From: Toxoplasma gondii ME49
Lineage: Eukaryota > Apicomplexa > Conoidasida > Eucoccidiorida > Sarcocystidae
Direction: 5' to 3'
Length of the DNA: 64,000 nt
Assembly: GCF_000006565.2 (NCBI RefSeq)
Contig: NC_031478.1
Location: 913,874 to 977,873, forward strand
The translations under genes were made by a program, and so were the position numbers. Below, piece by piece: positions 45,720 through 57,276 of this stretch. Under the pieces are notes generated by a model. The model did not search any database. It worked only from the letters and a program-made list of their open reading frames with translations, and was not told where the DNA came from. How positions within the stretch are numbered: the stretch's first letter is position 1; each line of letters begins with the position of its first letter.

Positions 45720-48700
45720 TCATCTGTTTTGTTGCGCGGGGCGGTCACTGCTGCTTTCCAAACTTGGTTGCGAAAGTTTCTGGATTTGTTTTTCCAGTTC
45801 GAAGAAGCGCGTCCGGCTCTCTTCCAGTGCCTGGTTGCACAGGCGGGCTAACGTGAGCCAGCGTTCCCAGAGGATTCTCTCTGCTATTTCCTTTCCTTGG
45901 TCTTCCGCCTCTTTTTTCTCTCCGTCTTCTCGCCCACACAAAGTTCCTCCATTCTCTGTGAGAGTGCGTTCGTCTTGCTCTTCTTCGTCTCGTCGCGTTT
46001 GCACACTCACTGGTTCAGATCCCCCTCTGCGGCACTCCGCACCTGCCGCCGCCCGCCTCGGCTTTCGCTGCGTTTCCGTTTGGAGCAACGCGGCCTCAGT
46101 TCGGGCTACAGAGGTTTTTTCTGCTCGCGTTTCGTCTCGCATGTTTGCTGCTGCGTTCGGTGCGCTCTCTGTCTCGCGCGTAGATGTGACTGTTTCAGAA
46201 GGAAGGGAGACAGTGTCTGCGGTCAAACGGCGATGGGGCTCTTTTGTGTTCTCTCCCGGCACCAGGCGAGGCAGAGGCACGAGCCAGCAAGACGGAGGGA
46301 CTAGAATGGGGACTGCCAGTCGCGAGCTGTTGCTCATCTCAACAATGTACCTTGCACTGTCGCCTTTCCTCTCCTCCGCTTGCGTCTCTTTTTCCTTCCG
46401 GCAGTGAAGGACGTCCGCCCTGCGGGCCTTCCCAGCGGGATGCCTCTGGTCGGCTGCTACCTCCGCTCGCATCGCCTTTCGCTGGGCTCTGCTCTCTCCA
46501 TCCATCCCGCCGAGAGACGCTGCGGCCTCGTTGGGTGCACCGCCAGCGACACTCCACGAAGGCATCGAACACGCAAACGACGAAGAAGAAGCGGGAGTCG
46601 GTGGCGGACTCCCACAGGACGGAGAGGTAGAGGACGCGCGAGGAAGAGCCTCAAGAGAGGCGGAAGAAGAGGCGACAGCGGGGGACGACGCGTGAAGGAG
46701 GACAGCCCGGTGTGTGTACGGACGAGCCACGCGAATGAGGTTCAAAGCATCTGTCAGAGATCGACAGCAAACGTGGAGAATGGGGGCTTCCACTTTCAAC
46801 CTGCAGGGAACAAACACACAGCGATGACTTCGTCATGGCAACTCATCTTCTCCTTCATTCCTCGGTTGGCGCCCGCAAACACAACGCAGGCGCTGGGAAG
46901 GCTCTCAGAAACGTCGGGATTACTTCAGAAAAGCATGCCATCCAGGTCCGGCGCTACAGGCACGTATTTCTCTCTGGATTGACATGAACACGCATCTCGA
47001 TGCACTTCGTCCTCTACACATGGACGCGCGTATGTAAGAACATATATACATATGCATAGAGATATATAGACATTCACATATGCATGCATTAGACACCGAT
47101 ATCCGTACATTTAAAAGTGTGCAGATGCATATGTGTACTCATATATATATATATATATACATATATAACTGGGTAGTTATGTCTTCATGCGTTCTGGGAT
47201 GCGTCTCGTCGAGACTTGGGAAGCGCATAAGAAATAGGGAAGAAGCCCGAGAAAGAGACAGCGGGAGGGCGAAGCGAGAGAATCAGAAGCACTGGAGGGG
47301 AGTGAAGCAGAACGCGAGAAGACCGCGAAGCAGAAGGCTCGTCTGTCTCTTGCGCGTGAGCCTATGGAGACAACGCGTGAGTTGAGCTTCACAACTGCCG
47401 CTTGCTCCGGTCTCCGCCGACAAAGAAGGACGTTCGGCGCCGCTCTCGCTGTTTCGCCTGTCGCTTCTTCCTGATAATTCAGAGTCTTACGACCTTCGGG
47501 TGCATACCAAATTTCCTGACACGGAATGGGACATGCTGCAACAGCGTGCAGAAGTTGGTGGGCGTCGACCTTCTGATGGTGGTTGAGGAGAAAAACGAAC
47601 GAATGTTTTTTTCGTTTTCCTTCACTGGCCGCCTCTGGGGAAGCCGCTCCTTCGTCGTTTCCGTTTCTCTCCTGGATGGGCTTGCCTCCTGTCTGCGTCG
47701 CTTGAGAGGCACTCCTGTCTCCTCTCTCTTCCCTCTTTGCTTCCTGCTCCAAGCCACGCGGACCCGCGCGGGCCTCTCGCACATCTTGGAACACGGACGG
47801 TGACGCAGACTTGTCGGCCGGAGAAGACGCAGTCAAAGAGGGAGCCGAATCAGGAACGGCAGAGCGTGAAGAGGGACAGACTGTTTCCTTCTCTTGAGAG
47901 TTCTCAAAGGGAGTTCCAACGAGGAGAATGCGACCAGCGCAGCTGCTTGATGTGTAGAAGTTTTTCAACTTGTTTATCGCGTCGAGGAGAGGGCGAATTT
48001 CTTCGTCAACACTTCCCTTCTTCGATCTGTCTTTCCGGTGTCTCCCGTCGCCGCCTCTACATGTCTCCCCTCCGGCTGCGGTAGCGGATTCGTAAGTCTT
48101 TCCTGGATGACCTGAACGCACTCACGTTCGCAGAAAATACACACGAGTTGGAGAAAAATAAGGACAAGTGGCCTACTCAACTCCGGATGCTCTTCGTCGC
48201 GTTATTCGTTGTTTCCTTCTGTCGCAGCAACGCATTTCTACGTCTTCCCACGAAAGCACGCATCCAGGGGTACGTACACTTGTGCATCATCATTACATAC
48301 GGAAGTCCGCCGAGAAAGTGAGACACGTATGCACTAGGTAGAATGAACCACTACATACAAACATGGATAAATATGTATATAGATGTCTACATGTATGCAT
48401 CTGTTTGCGAAGTCACTGTCGATGAGCGATTAGGTGTATACTACAAGAACGTAGATCTCTCGGTACTCTGTAAAACCAGCTGCATATGTCTACCTTTCAT
48501 TCTATCTACAGATATATACACTGATGTGTATACACAATTGCGGTGTTATGATGCAGCTCTGAACATCGTGAGGAGAACGAGATGATTCATACTCGGGGAT
48601 GTGCGTTGAGAGAAGCGGGGTCGCGGAGCTCTAAACGAGGCAGGTGGAAGAAGAACAGACTCTCCGAGAGTCTCCCCCGATGCAGCGGGAAGCGCAACAG

Positions 48701-48827
48701 ACTCCAGAGCCACCGAAGGGGCGATCTGCCACATACAAAAAGACCAATAGGCAATCGGCTTATATTCGGAAACACAGCCGGGCAGAGGGGTCAACCTAGC
48801 CACAAACGAACGCGGGCTTGTTTGGCG

Positions 48828-48862
<35 letters not shown>

Positions 48863-49677
48863 ACAGTATATACATCTATATTTATATGCGTATATTTGAA
48901 TGCGTGGACGTATTTATATATGTAGAGTAACGTGTCTGTGTGTTCAGCTGCTGCCTATTGGGTCCCGACGGGATGCATCGAGAGAGAGCGAGACCAAGGA
49001 GAGAAAGCGAAGAAAAACGGAAATTAACAAGAAGATGCAAAGTGACAGAGAACAGACAGAACGCAAATCGAGAGGGAGCGCGGGGAGAGCAGCAAAAAAG
49101 GAGAAACCCCCACCGCTGCGAGCGCAGCTTCTTTGCGTTCGTCAAAGACCGTCTTCCTCTCGCTGCTCGCATCTTGAAGGACGAAGGAGGAGACCCAGGA
49201 AGGCCCAGACGAAAGTGAAGTGTGACCTCGACTCCGGGAGAAAGAACACGAAGAGGGAGCAGAGTGAGAAGAAGGAGAAGAAGGCGAATGACATGGAGAT
49301 GAAAGAGACGAAGGAGAAACAGAAGAAGGAGCAGATGATGATGAGGAAGAAGAGGACTGAGATGTCAAGGAGCGCGATCGCGAGAGAGAGGTTCCCCAAC
49401 GTGGACAGCGTGTAGCTAGAGAGTGTGGAAACGAAGGTGATACGAACGGCGACACGGAACCGGAACAAGGAAGTTGAAGCGAGCAGAGGTGAGTCGGAGA
49501 GGAAGAAGAGCTTCTTGAGGGAGAGAGAAGGAACGAGAGACTGGGCATGAGCCTCGAGGAAGGACGAATAGCCATGGCGAATTTCGGGACTGGGAGGAAA
49601 AGGCGTTCACATGGCCGACCAGAAAACCAAAGGAGGAGAAAAGAGAGGACACGGAGGACTCGTGCAGCTGTCGACAT
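45720..49677 (-). CDS. TYW3: TYW3-like tRNA wybutosine-synthesizing methyltransferase, at least 3 exons
   Basis: TYW3 methylates N4 of the tricyclic yW-86 intermediate at position 37 of tRNA-Phe. The firm exons (minus) are 48111-47508 and 46800-45720. They join in phase to give IWLKVEAPILHVCCRSLTDA, which matches the family core (LKFEPFVLHVQCR-x-LxDA). Exon 48111 carries DRSKKGSVDEEI then FYTSSSCAGRILLV, the family's KGSVDE and S-x-SCSGR signatures. The conserved first helix (F-x-x-RK-x-A-AL) is found further upstream as TVFDERKEAALAAV, ending near 49114, in a frame that opens with ATG 49677. That first exon starts MSTAARVLRVLSFLLLWF, a signal-like sequence, and continues Ser-rich. The link between it and 48111 is unresolved: the phases differ (0 versus 1), so a small exon is likely, perhaps ending at 48182. 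The last exon holds a 200-residue low-complexity insert before the C-terminal helix. Confidence 0.87.
48830..48859. repeat. (TA)n microsatellite in the first TYW3 intron
   Basis: About 30 bases of uninterrupted alternating T and A between the proposed first exon and the next exon of TYW3. Confidence 0.94.
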
Positions 49678-50519
49678 GCGAAGAACAGCAGAGAGAAACT
49701 GGGAACCCGACAGAAACAAAGAGTAGGGACTTGAGTTGAACGAAGAAGAGAGGAGGGAACGGTGAAGAGGGTGCCCTCTTTCGCGGCGTTTTTAGCAAGA
49801 AGTGAAATGGCAAAGAAGCTGAGATGTCCTCCTTGTCCGAGACAAGAACACAGCCGGCGAAAAAAACAGCTGCGCTCGCGTGTCTCGCCCTGGGAAAATC
49901 TCTGAAAGTTTCACCTGTGATATTCCAGCGGAACAACGCCGGCGCCGCTAAAAAATATCTGCTCCTCCGGTCTTTCGAAACAAGGAAGGCATCGCCCCTA
50001 CCTGCATAGGTGGACTGAAGTCGCGAGAAAAACAGGAGACTTCTCAGCTTCCACGGAAGGCGGAACAGACTCCTCTGTGAGGCAAAAGAAGGCTGCACGG
50101 TCTCCAGAGAAAAAGAGAAGAAAAACTAGGCAACACGGAAATGCGTACCTCCTCAGAGGTTCTTTGCTACTTCTGCGTACACTCCGTTGCGATCGAAACC
50201 GGGCAGATGCGTAGAGGGAGAAGGAAAGACACTGCTTAAATGAAAGACCGTATTCGAAAGGTTCAGCTGCACGAGCAGATGCAGAGAGACAAGGATACAT
50301 GTGCATGCAACTTTGGATTCGGGTACGCGCGGGGAACGCAAAGGTTTAGATGAGAAGATTCGCTAGAGATCAAACAGATTTTTTGCAGGTCTTTTTCTTG
50401 GGCATGTCCCCCAACAAAGAAATCCGGAAAAAAACGCAACACTGCGCGGTAAAATTACGTTTTTCTCGGTGCATGCATGCGTTTGCATGCAACAGCGGCG
50501 CAGACCATTCTGTCAGATT

Positions 50520-51000
50520 CTGCGTTCCTCCTTCTCGGTCTCGCCTCTCGATTTTGTTCTCTCTTCCACTATCCTTGTCACAGGCTTCGTGTTCTTTATT
50601 TCTTATTCTATGAGATTCTTATTTCGTCACTCTCTTCCTGTTCCCCCCTCTTGTCGCTGTCGCCTCTGTGGCGTCGGCCTGCCGCTTCCTCTCTGCGTTT
50701 GTGTCTTTTCCGGTCTCTTCCTGTCTTTATTCTCTTTGCCGCTGCGTTTCCTTGTCTCTCCCTCTTGTCACCGTTCTCTTTTCTCTTTTTATCTTCCTTC
50801 CTCGTCTCTCCGCTTTCGGCTTCTCCTTTTATCCTGCTCTCCTCGCCCTCCCTTTCTTGTTCTTCTCCCCTTCTCTATCCCTCTTTCCTTCTCTTTCTTC
50901 TCCCCCTGTCTCCATTTTGTTTTACTTCTGTCTATTTCTCTCCCTTGCACCCCCTTCCTACTTCTTCTCTGCTTTTCTGTTGCTTTCCCTAGGCCACGTC
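50520..51000. repeat. Pyrimidine-rich tract (+ strand), about 480 bases
   Basis: This stretch is overwhelmingly C and T on the + strand with no fixed repeat unit. It lies about 850 bases upstream of the proposed TYW3 start, so on the transcribed strand it is a long purine tract. Such tracts are often found in coccidian promoters and 5' UTRs; a triplex-forming or nucleosome-excluding role is conjecture. Confidence 0.7.
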
Positions 51001-51599
51001 ATCTCCGTTTTCGATTCTCTTTTGGGACACTATCGAATTTCTCTGGACTGTTGCCTTCGCTTTTCCCAAGAGACCGTCTCTCTATGCAAGCGTCGATTCT
51101 CCGCAGCTTCTACAGACAGATCTCACGCTCCTCGTCCTCTAGAAAGAATATTCTAGGTTAACGGGAGTGCAGATACACCTGCAGGCTTTTAGCGAACGCG
51201 GCAGGCGCTGGAGAGGCGATCAGTGAAACTGTGGCTTCGCGAAAAACCAAACACAAAGCTTGTCCATTAGGAGGTACAGGGCAGACACTGGTTGCCTAGG
51301 ACGAAAACCACAAGAGTTTCCTCATCAGTTATGCTCAACTGGCCTTTCACAAACATTGCTATCCCGCGCGTTTTCTACGCTGTTCGTGATGCTGGTTCTC
51401 CGTGGCCATGATGGCTTTTCGAGAAAATGCAGGATTTTCGTCTTTGAATAATTGACTTTCAAAGCAGCTTTGTCGGTGGTTCCGTTTTCTACAGTCTCCC
51501 TGCGAGAAGGAGGTCGTCGTCTTCCAAATTCTCGTTCAAACGATTCTTCTGCACAGTTGAGGGCGCCCACACGCAGAAAAGGAGTCTCAGTTTCTATCC

Positions 51600-51721
51600 A
51601 AATCCGAAACTACGTATAGAAATGTATGAACATATATATATATATATGCATGCATATGTCGGCGGTAATTATTAAAGATATATGAGTGTATATACTAGTA
51701 ATGCACATATACTGAATACGG

Positions 51722-51760
<39 letters not shown>

Positions 51761-51860
51761 TGTATGTGGATAATTTTTTAAAAACTACGTATAAATGTAT
51801 ATATTAGTAAAAGCTATATATATATATATATTCATATATACATGTTAATGGAAACCAGAT
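51600..51860. repeat. AT-rich block with multiple (TA)n microsatellites
   Basis: At least three alternating T/A tracts occur (about 51631-51646, 51724-51757 and 51815-51840), embedded in AT-rich sequence. This is the most AT-rich patch in the window. Confidence 0.9.
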
Positions 51861-53139
51861 GCGTAGATACATGGATGTCTTATATAGGTGAAAGTGGATT
51901 TCATCATTGGTGTCCTGGCGTCTTCATGCATTTACACGCTGTCGGTGTCCAGTGGTCGGAGACCAGCAGCTCTGGATAGGGTGTCTCACACTGCGACCCT
52001 TCTACTAGAGAAGAGCTGCGTCTAGTCATACGACTTTTCCGAAGGTGTGCAAAGCGATGCTTCTTCGGAAGAGACATTCGCGCATGCGTGCTCGTGGGCA
52101 GAGAAGCAATCGCAACTTCTTCTCCACTTCCGCATTCTTCTTCATGGATGCCTTTGCTAGTCCCCCACGGAATGGCTGATCTCTAACTGCGTGTGAAGAT
52201 TGTTTTTCCACGTGTTAGACGTTCTTCATTTTGAGCGAGCGGAAGGAATGCAAATTCGTCTTCTCAGCGACAGTGTAGCTGGAGACGCAGTTGGTCGAAA
52301 CTGACGCTTGTGCTCCCTTGGCAACAGACACGGGAGGGGAAAGAGAAAAACGCAGTTGATCTGGGTTCGTGGCTGTCAAAGTAGAACTACCAAGTTGGGT
52401 CTGTGCATCTGCTTACGTGTTCAAGGCCTCCCCAGGTAGCACAGAACAGTGAAGCTCCGTGAACGCCAGCGGTGTCTGTGATACCATTGGACGGGATGTC
52501 CCTGCATTCTCGGCTCTCGCAGTGAAGGTGCTACTGTAGATCTCTGTTGCCCTTGGATTTGAGATCTCGTCTGTTAGCACAGTCGATACGACAGCTTTGG
52601 CGTTGCAGGACATTTCTACCTACCTCAGACGCCCGGAAAAGGTTTCCTTCGATCGAGCAACAATACCCCCAAACACACAAATCGACTTTTGTGCGCCCAG
52701 CGAGTGGTTCGTCTCTCTGCACCAGGAACCTGTAGAGAAATCGTTTTCTTATCTTCCACGAAAACCGATTCTCTGGTGAAAGTGCTTGTGTCTCTGTGCA
52801 CCGCTGCTCCCGAGCCCCGCGGCGGCCGACGAATGCGTTCACTCGTGCCGGAGAACGCGCCGAATGGAGACAAGGATTTCGACTCCAGTAACACGTTTCT
52901 GCGACGCACAGCTGGTGAACAGTCTTGATAAACAGCTTTGTCGCGCTCGAATACGGTAGAGTGCTGAACGTCCTGTTGTGAACCAAGCGAAAGCGACATA
53001 GACGCTTCCTTTGTCTGAAGCGTCCTACACACCCGAGACACGCCCGGCGCCTCTCCAAGGTAGAGAGGAGCGTTCTCGGCGGCGCATACGCTTCGCGCCT
53101 GCACACAGGGTTTGTCACTCACATCTCTTCACCTCATTC

Positions 53140-56100
53140 TCAGTCTTTCGTCAGAACGGCGTCGTCGGGTGCTGTCGCAAAAAGATCGTAAATGCGAGAA
53201 AACAATTCAATTTGATTCTCCAGGAACGCTTCCGCGCGGTCCGCCCACGCGTCGTACCAGTGGGGTCGCTGCATCTCGTCCAACTGCCAAGCCTGCAGCT
53301 GCGCAAGTCCTGAAATATTTTTTCAACGAAAAGGAGGCAAACACGCGAAACCTGCCTCGATCCACGGAGTCGCGAGACGAATGGCAAAATAAAAGAACGT
53401 CTATTCGCATTTGAAATCCTTAAACGTATCAATGTAAATAGAACCCTACACATATCGAGACAGATTGAGGTGGATTCTACCTGGACACAGACGTGGACAT
53501 GAACGTATGTATATATACATAAAAAGAGATATAAATGGATACGCGTGACTATACGTACATCCACTGTATGAACCCATATATACATACGAATATATATACA
53601 AATATATGCTCTTGGTGTACTCGTCACTATAACTCGAGCTTAGTATCGATCAATCTGAAGCGAATCTCACATGGATGCACGTATGTAGGTAGGTCGCTAT
53701 TAACCCAGTGTGGGGTCGCAGCGACTGGACCATTTGAGTGCGTCAAAAAGAGAACATATACGAACAAGGTGCATGCGATCCAGAGTTGCCCTACCTGCTT
53801 TGCGTGCCTCGAGGAGCTCATGGGCGGTTTGTGCCACCGGGACGCAGCATGACTTTGTCACCAGCAAGTCTTCTTCATTTTCGGTTTCTTCTTCCGCTTC
53901 GCTCTCGCTGTCTCCGAGGTCGGAACCCTGACATGTCTTCGGCTCTGTCTCTGCTGCTTCAGCCAGTTCTCCACTCTCTCCACAGCAGTATCCGTCGCCT
54001 CGAAAGAGCACAGAGAACGCCCACCGATGAGCACAGACTCTCGCCCTCTTGTTTCCCGGGGACTGCCCGCAGTCTCCATTCTGCCCCTCCGCACACGGAT
54101 TCTTCTTCGTCCCTGCCTCCACTGTCTCCGAGTGGCACCGAACGGCTCGCACCGCGGCTTCTTCTCTGTGGGCTTCGCGCTCGAGCGCGCGGCGCTGGCG
54201 ATGCAGGGAGGCGACGAGAGTGTCGACCTCCGGGTGCAGGGAAATTCGGAGGCAGTCGAGGAGACGCGAGGAAAAGTGGGGAAGACCTGTCCTCAGCAAA
54301 CTTTCGCGAGGCACGTCAAACAAACGCAGCAGCAGCCGTCTCGTCTCCTCGTCCGAATCGTCGTCAGGAGGCTCGAACGACAACGTCAGCGTGTCGTACG
54401 GATTTCCTGCAAACAACCAAATGCACAAATGCATGCAATAATGTATGTATATACACAAATACACATGCAGTTAAATCTGTCTACATATATATATATATAT
54501 ATATATATAGCGAGAGAGAGAGCGGTAGATACAGAGAGACAGGCAAACAGATGCAGAGAGAAACATTTGTACAATTGTACAGAAGCTTTTCAGAATTCAC
54601 GCAATTAGGGGCTGTACTTGTGTCTGTCTGTGCGTATGTCAATATATGTGTGTACACCGATCTAAATAGAAGTGCATGTGTGTCATACAGATCCGAATAC
54701 ATCCAGATGAAAGCGACGTTTATCTGAGAAGCTGTTTACCTCCGTATCGGCGCACACGCTCTCACATGTGCACCTGCATTTCTAGGTGAGAAAGACTATT
54801 CACGTTCGTGCTTCTGAAGCTTCCTGGTCGCTCGTTGCCTCCGCTTCCTCTTCTCACCTTTTGTTTCTCGAGTGAAATTCCAGCCCCCGCAGCAGGCGGC
54901 TTCGCATCTCGGTTCAGCGCCGGGCGCGAGACCGTAGAAGGTGGAAGTTGTGAAGCCGTAGTGAGCAAGCAACTCCCAACTCTGCATTGGACCGTAGAAT
55001 ATGAAAAGCTGGGCTCTCGGCGGCAAGTCTGCCTGCACCACTATGCGTGCGCTCCGCGTGACACTGTCGAAGAACGGAAAGGCGCACTGAGAGTGGACGT
55101 GGTGATTCATCAAGTCTGCGAAGAGCAGAAACGTCGTCGGGTGGTCCGGAATGCAAATCAAGCCTGCGTTGTCTCCCCCATCCCCGCCTCCACAAAGAGC
55201 AGAAGAACAAAAGGAAGAAGAGGAAGAAGAGCTGTCGAGACGAGCGCGGTAGAGGGTAGGTGCGCTGTGTTTTTCGCGTAGCTCCGGTAGGAACGGTACA
55301 GCATCTTCGTCGTTGTCGTCGCCGTCTTCTTCAGGGTCGGCTTCAGTGTCTCCATGGTCCGCAGAAAAACCTCCGTCGGACCGTGCGCAGGCCAGCGCTG
55401 AGACCTTTGCACGCTTGTGATTTGACTCCAACGGTGACACCTCGTCGCTCTGCTCGGCGCTCACGCCCTCTCCACCCTCAGCCCGCCGCAGGTCGACTTC
55501 CCACCCTGGAAACGAAGCTGGGGGCGGGACCTTGACGGCAAAGGCCCGCGAACCCATGAGGCCTTGTCCCCAAATGAATTTCTGCAGGTCCAGGGCCCCG
55601 AGAAACGCCGAGATCTCCTCCCATTGTCTCCGTTTCTCCGCATCCGTCGGTTCACCTCTCGCGCCCGCGCCGGCCGCGGCGGCCTGCTCGCCGCCGTCAG
55701 GGAAGCAGAGTGCGAGGAATTTTTCGTACGACGAGAAGGTGTCTCTGAGGACCGGGAGGAGACGGCGAAAGAGGTTGAAGGCCTTCAGCTGGCTCTCGTC
55801 GATGGTCCGCACCAACGGGGTGTCGCCGAGGAACTCGGGGATCTCTGGCGGTCCTAAGAGGAGCGGCTGCTGCCTCTCGTCGCGTGGCGGCGGGACCATC
55901 TCCTGAAAGAAGAAGCGGAACCGGGAAGCGTCTCCACGCTCGACTTCGAAGAGAAAATACAGTAACGTGACTGTGTCAGTGTCGACCAGGGGTACCGCAG
56001 AGGCGGCCGAGTCGCTCGCGGCTGGACGCGCATCCGCGGGCGCGCCTTCGTCCGCTTCATTGGGTGGATGCGCGGGCCGCAAGGTGAGGAGAAACTTGAC

Positions 56101-57276
56101 AACGTGTGCAAACGCCGGGTCCCGCAGGCCTCCATAAACGTTGACCATCGCAGTCTCCGGCACGTCGACGACAGTCGTCCCGGCGGGCACTGAAGTCGAA
56201 CACATCAGCCCGCGGCCCGCGCCGGGGATCTTCACGACCTGGATCGCCGGGTGTACGTACACCCCGAGTTTCTTGGCTTCTTCGTGGTACTTCTTCGTGA
56301 ATGCTTCGTCGACTTCCGCGCGTGCATCGACGGGGGCATTCGCCGGGGCGCAGAAGCGATTTATCAGGTGCTGCATGTGGGACACGAACGGCCGCAGCAG
56401 AGCTCGTCTGTCCTCGCTTGACACAGGCATCGACGCAGACTCTGGGGAGGCGCCCGAGGTCGCGCCTTCAGCCCCCGTCCGCGACTCTAGCACCACGAGC
56501 TCGCTCTCGTCAAAGAGCGGGACCGCTGCGTCCACCTCGCCCTTCTTGAGAGCCAGGAAGCGTAGGCGATTCTGAATTTCAAAGAGCGCGCGACGAAGGT
56601 TCGAAGGCGACTCACAGGCGGCCAGCAAACCCCACTCTTGAAAGCGCTCCGGTGTGATGGCGACGACTGGCATGCCCATTGTCTCCCTTGTTTTTTCTCG
56701 TCCCTCGCCTGAGGCCACGGCGCAAAAGTTCTTTGGAGCTTCTTCGGCGTCCTTCTTCTTTCCGGAAACACCCTGGTCCTCCGGCGTCACTGCGAGGGCA
56801 TCCACCTTCCCGCCTCGGCGCCTCTGCGCCCGGCGGCCGCGGGCTTCGCGCTCGAGTTCGCGCGCCACCGCGTCGGCAAAGTAGAGATCCTGGTCGCTCA
56901 TGTAGCAGATCCGAAAGGCGTCGACCAGCTGTGCACAGAGACAGCGAATTGCAAAAGGAGACACGTCTCTCGACGGCAGATACGCCACCGAGGTGGGAAG
57001 ACCCAGGCGCTCCAGCAGCCGCTGGCGAAACGCTAAACGTGACGGGCACGCCGTCTGTGCCGTCAGAGGCAGAGCCAGACCCAAGGCTCCCGGAGAAGGA
57101 CATGCGAGACATGGCGAACAGAGAGAACAGCAGAGAGAAGGCGGCGAGGAAGAAGGGGAAGAGGCCGAAGAAGAGGAAGAAGAAGAGGAAGAGAGCGAGG
57201 AAGAAGAAAGAGGAGACATCTTGGTGTTAGAGGGTGTAAGGTGACGGGGCAACCCAGGACGAAGGACGGAGGTCAT
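53140..57276 (-). CDS. SET-domain protein lysine methyltransferase (Rubisco LSMT / SETD3 class), 3 exons
   Basis: This class transfers methyl groups from S-adenosylmethionine to lysine (or, in SETD3, histidine) of non-histone proteins. Minus-strand exons are 57276-54858, 54406-53795 and 53309-53140. Phases agree and give 1066 residues. The N-terminus is a Ser-rich run. SET motif I is IPGAGRGLMCSTSVPAGTTV at about 347-370. After a large insert comes the catalytic C-terminal SET half: FLLFADLMNHH near 720 (the DxxNH motif), then FIFYGPMQSWELLAHYGF near 760. Splicing creates RETKGNPYDTLTL, the usual NPYD start of the substrate-binding domain. Exons 2 and 3 form that helical domain with an acidic insert and end in FSRIYDLFATAPDDAVLTKD. 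The family's Gly-x-x-x-Asn is altered: Trp stands where Asn usually sits before ELL. The start is the first true ATG of the frame; the frame opens earlier with GTG. Target protein unknown. Confidence 0.9.
54485..54509. repeat. (TA)n-(GA)n microsatellite in SET-gene intron
   Basis: About 25 bases of alternating T and A followed by a short GA run, inside the intron between exons 1 and 2 of the SET-domain gene. Confidence 0.92.

Larger units (their letters stand above)
49678..53139. other. Intergenic region upstream of TYW3 and downstream of the SET gene
   Basis: No gene supported. Notable contents are a TGCATGCATGCG-x-TTTGCATGC cluster at about 50470-50490, a near-pure pyrimidine stretch on the + strand at about 50520-51000, and an AT-rich block with several (TA)n runs at about 51600-51860. 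Long hydrophobic-looking frames over the pyrimidine tract arise because it can encode only Ser, Phe, Leu and Pro. Confidence 0.55.

Noticed and set aside
48182..48263. Short frame MRAFVGRRRNALLRQK as a possible TYW3 start exon
   Set aside because: It splices in phase to 48111 and looked plausible, but the conserved family N-terminus is found further upstream (FDERKEAALAAV). At most its 3' part may be an internal micro-exon.
50469..51161. 230-residue hydrophobic plus-strand frame resembling a membrane protein
   Set aside because: It lies on a C/T-rich tract, which in any frame encodes only Ser, Phe, Leu and Pro. The apparent hydrophobicity is a composition artefact.
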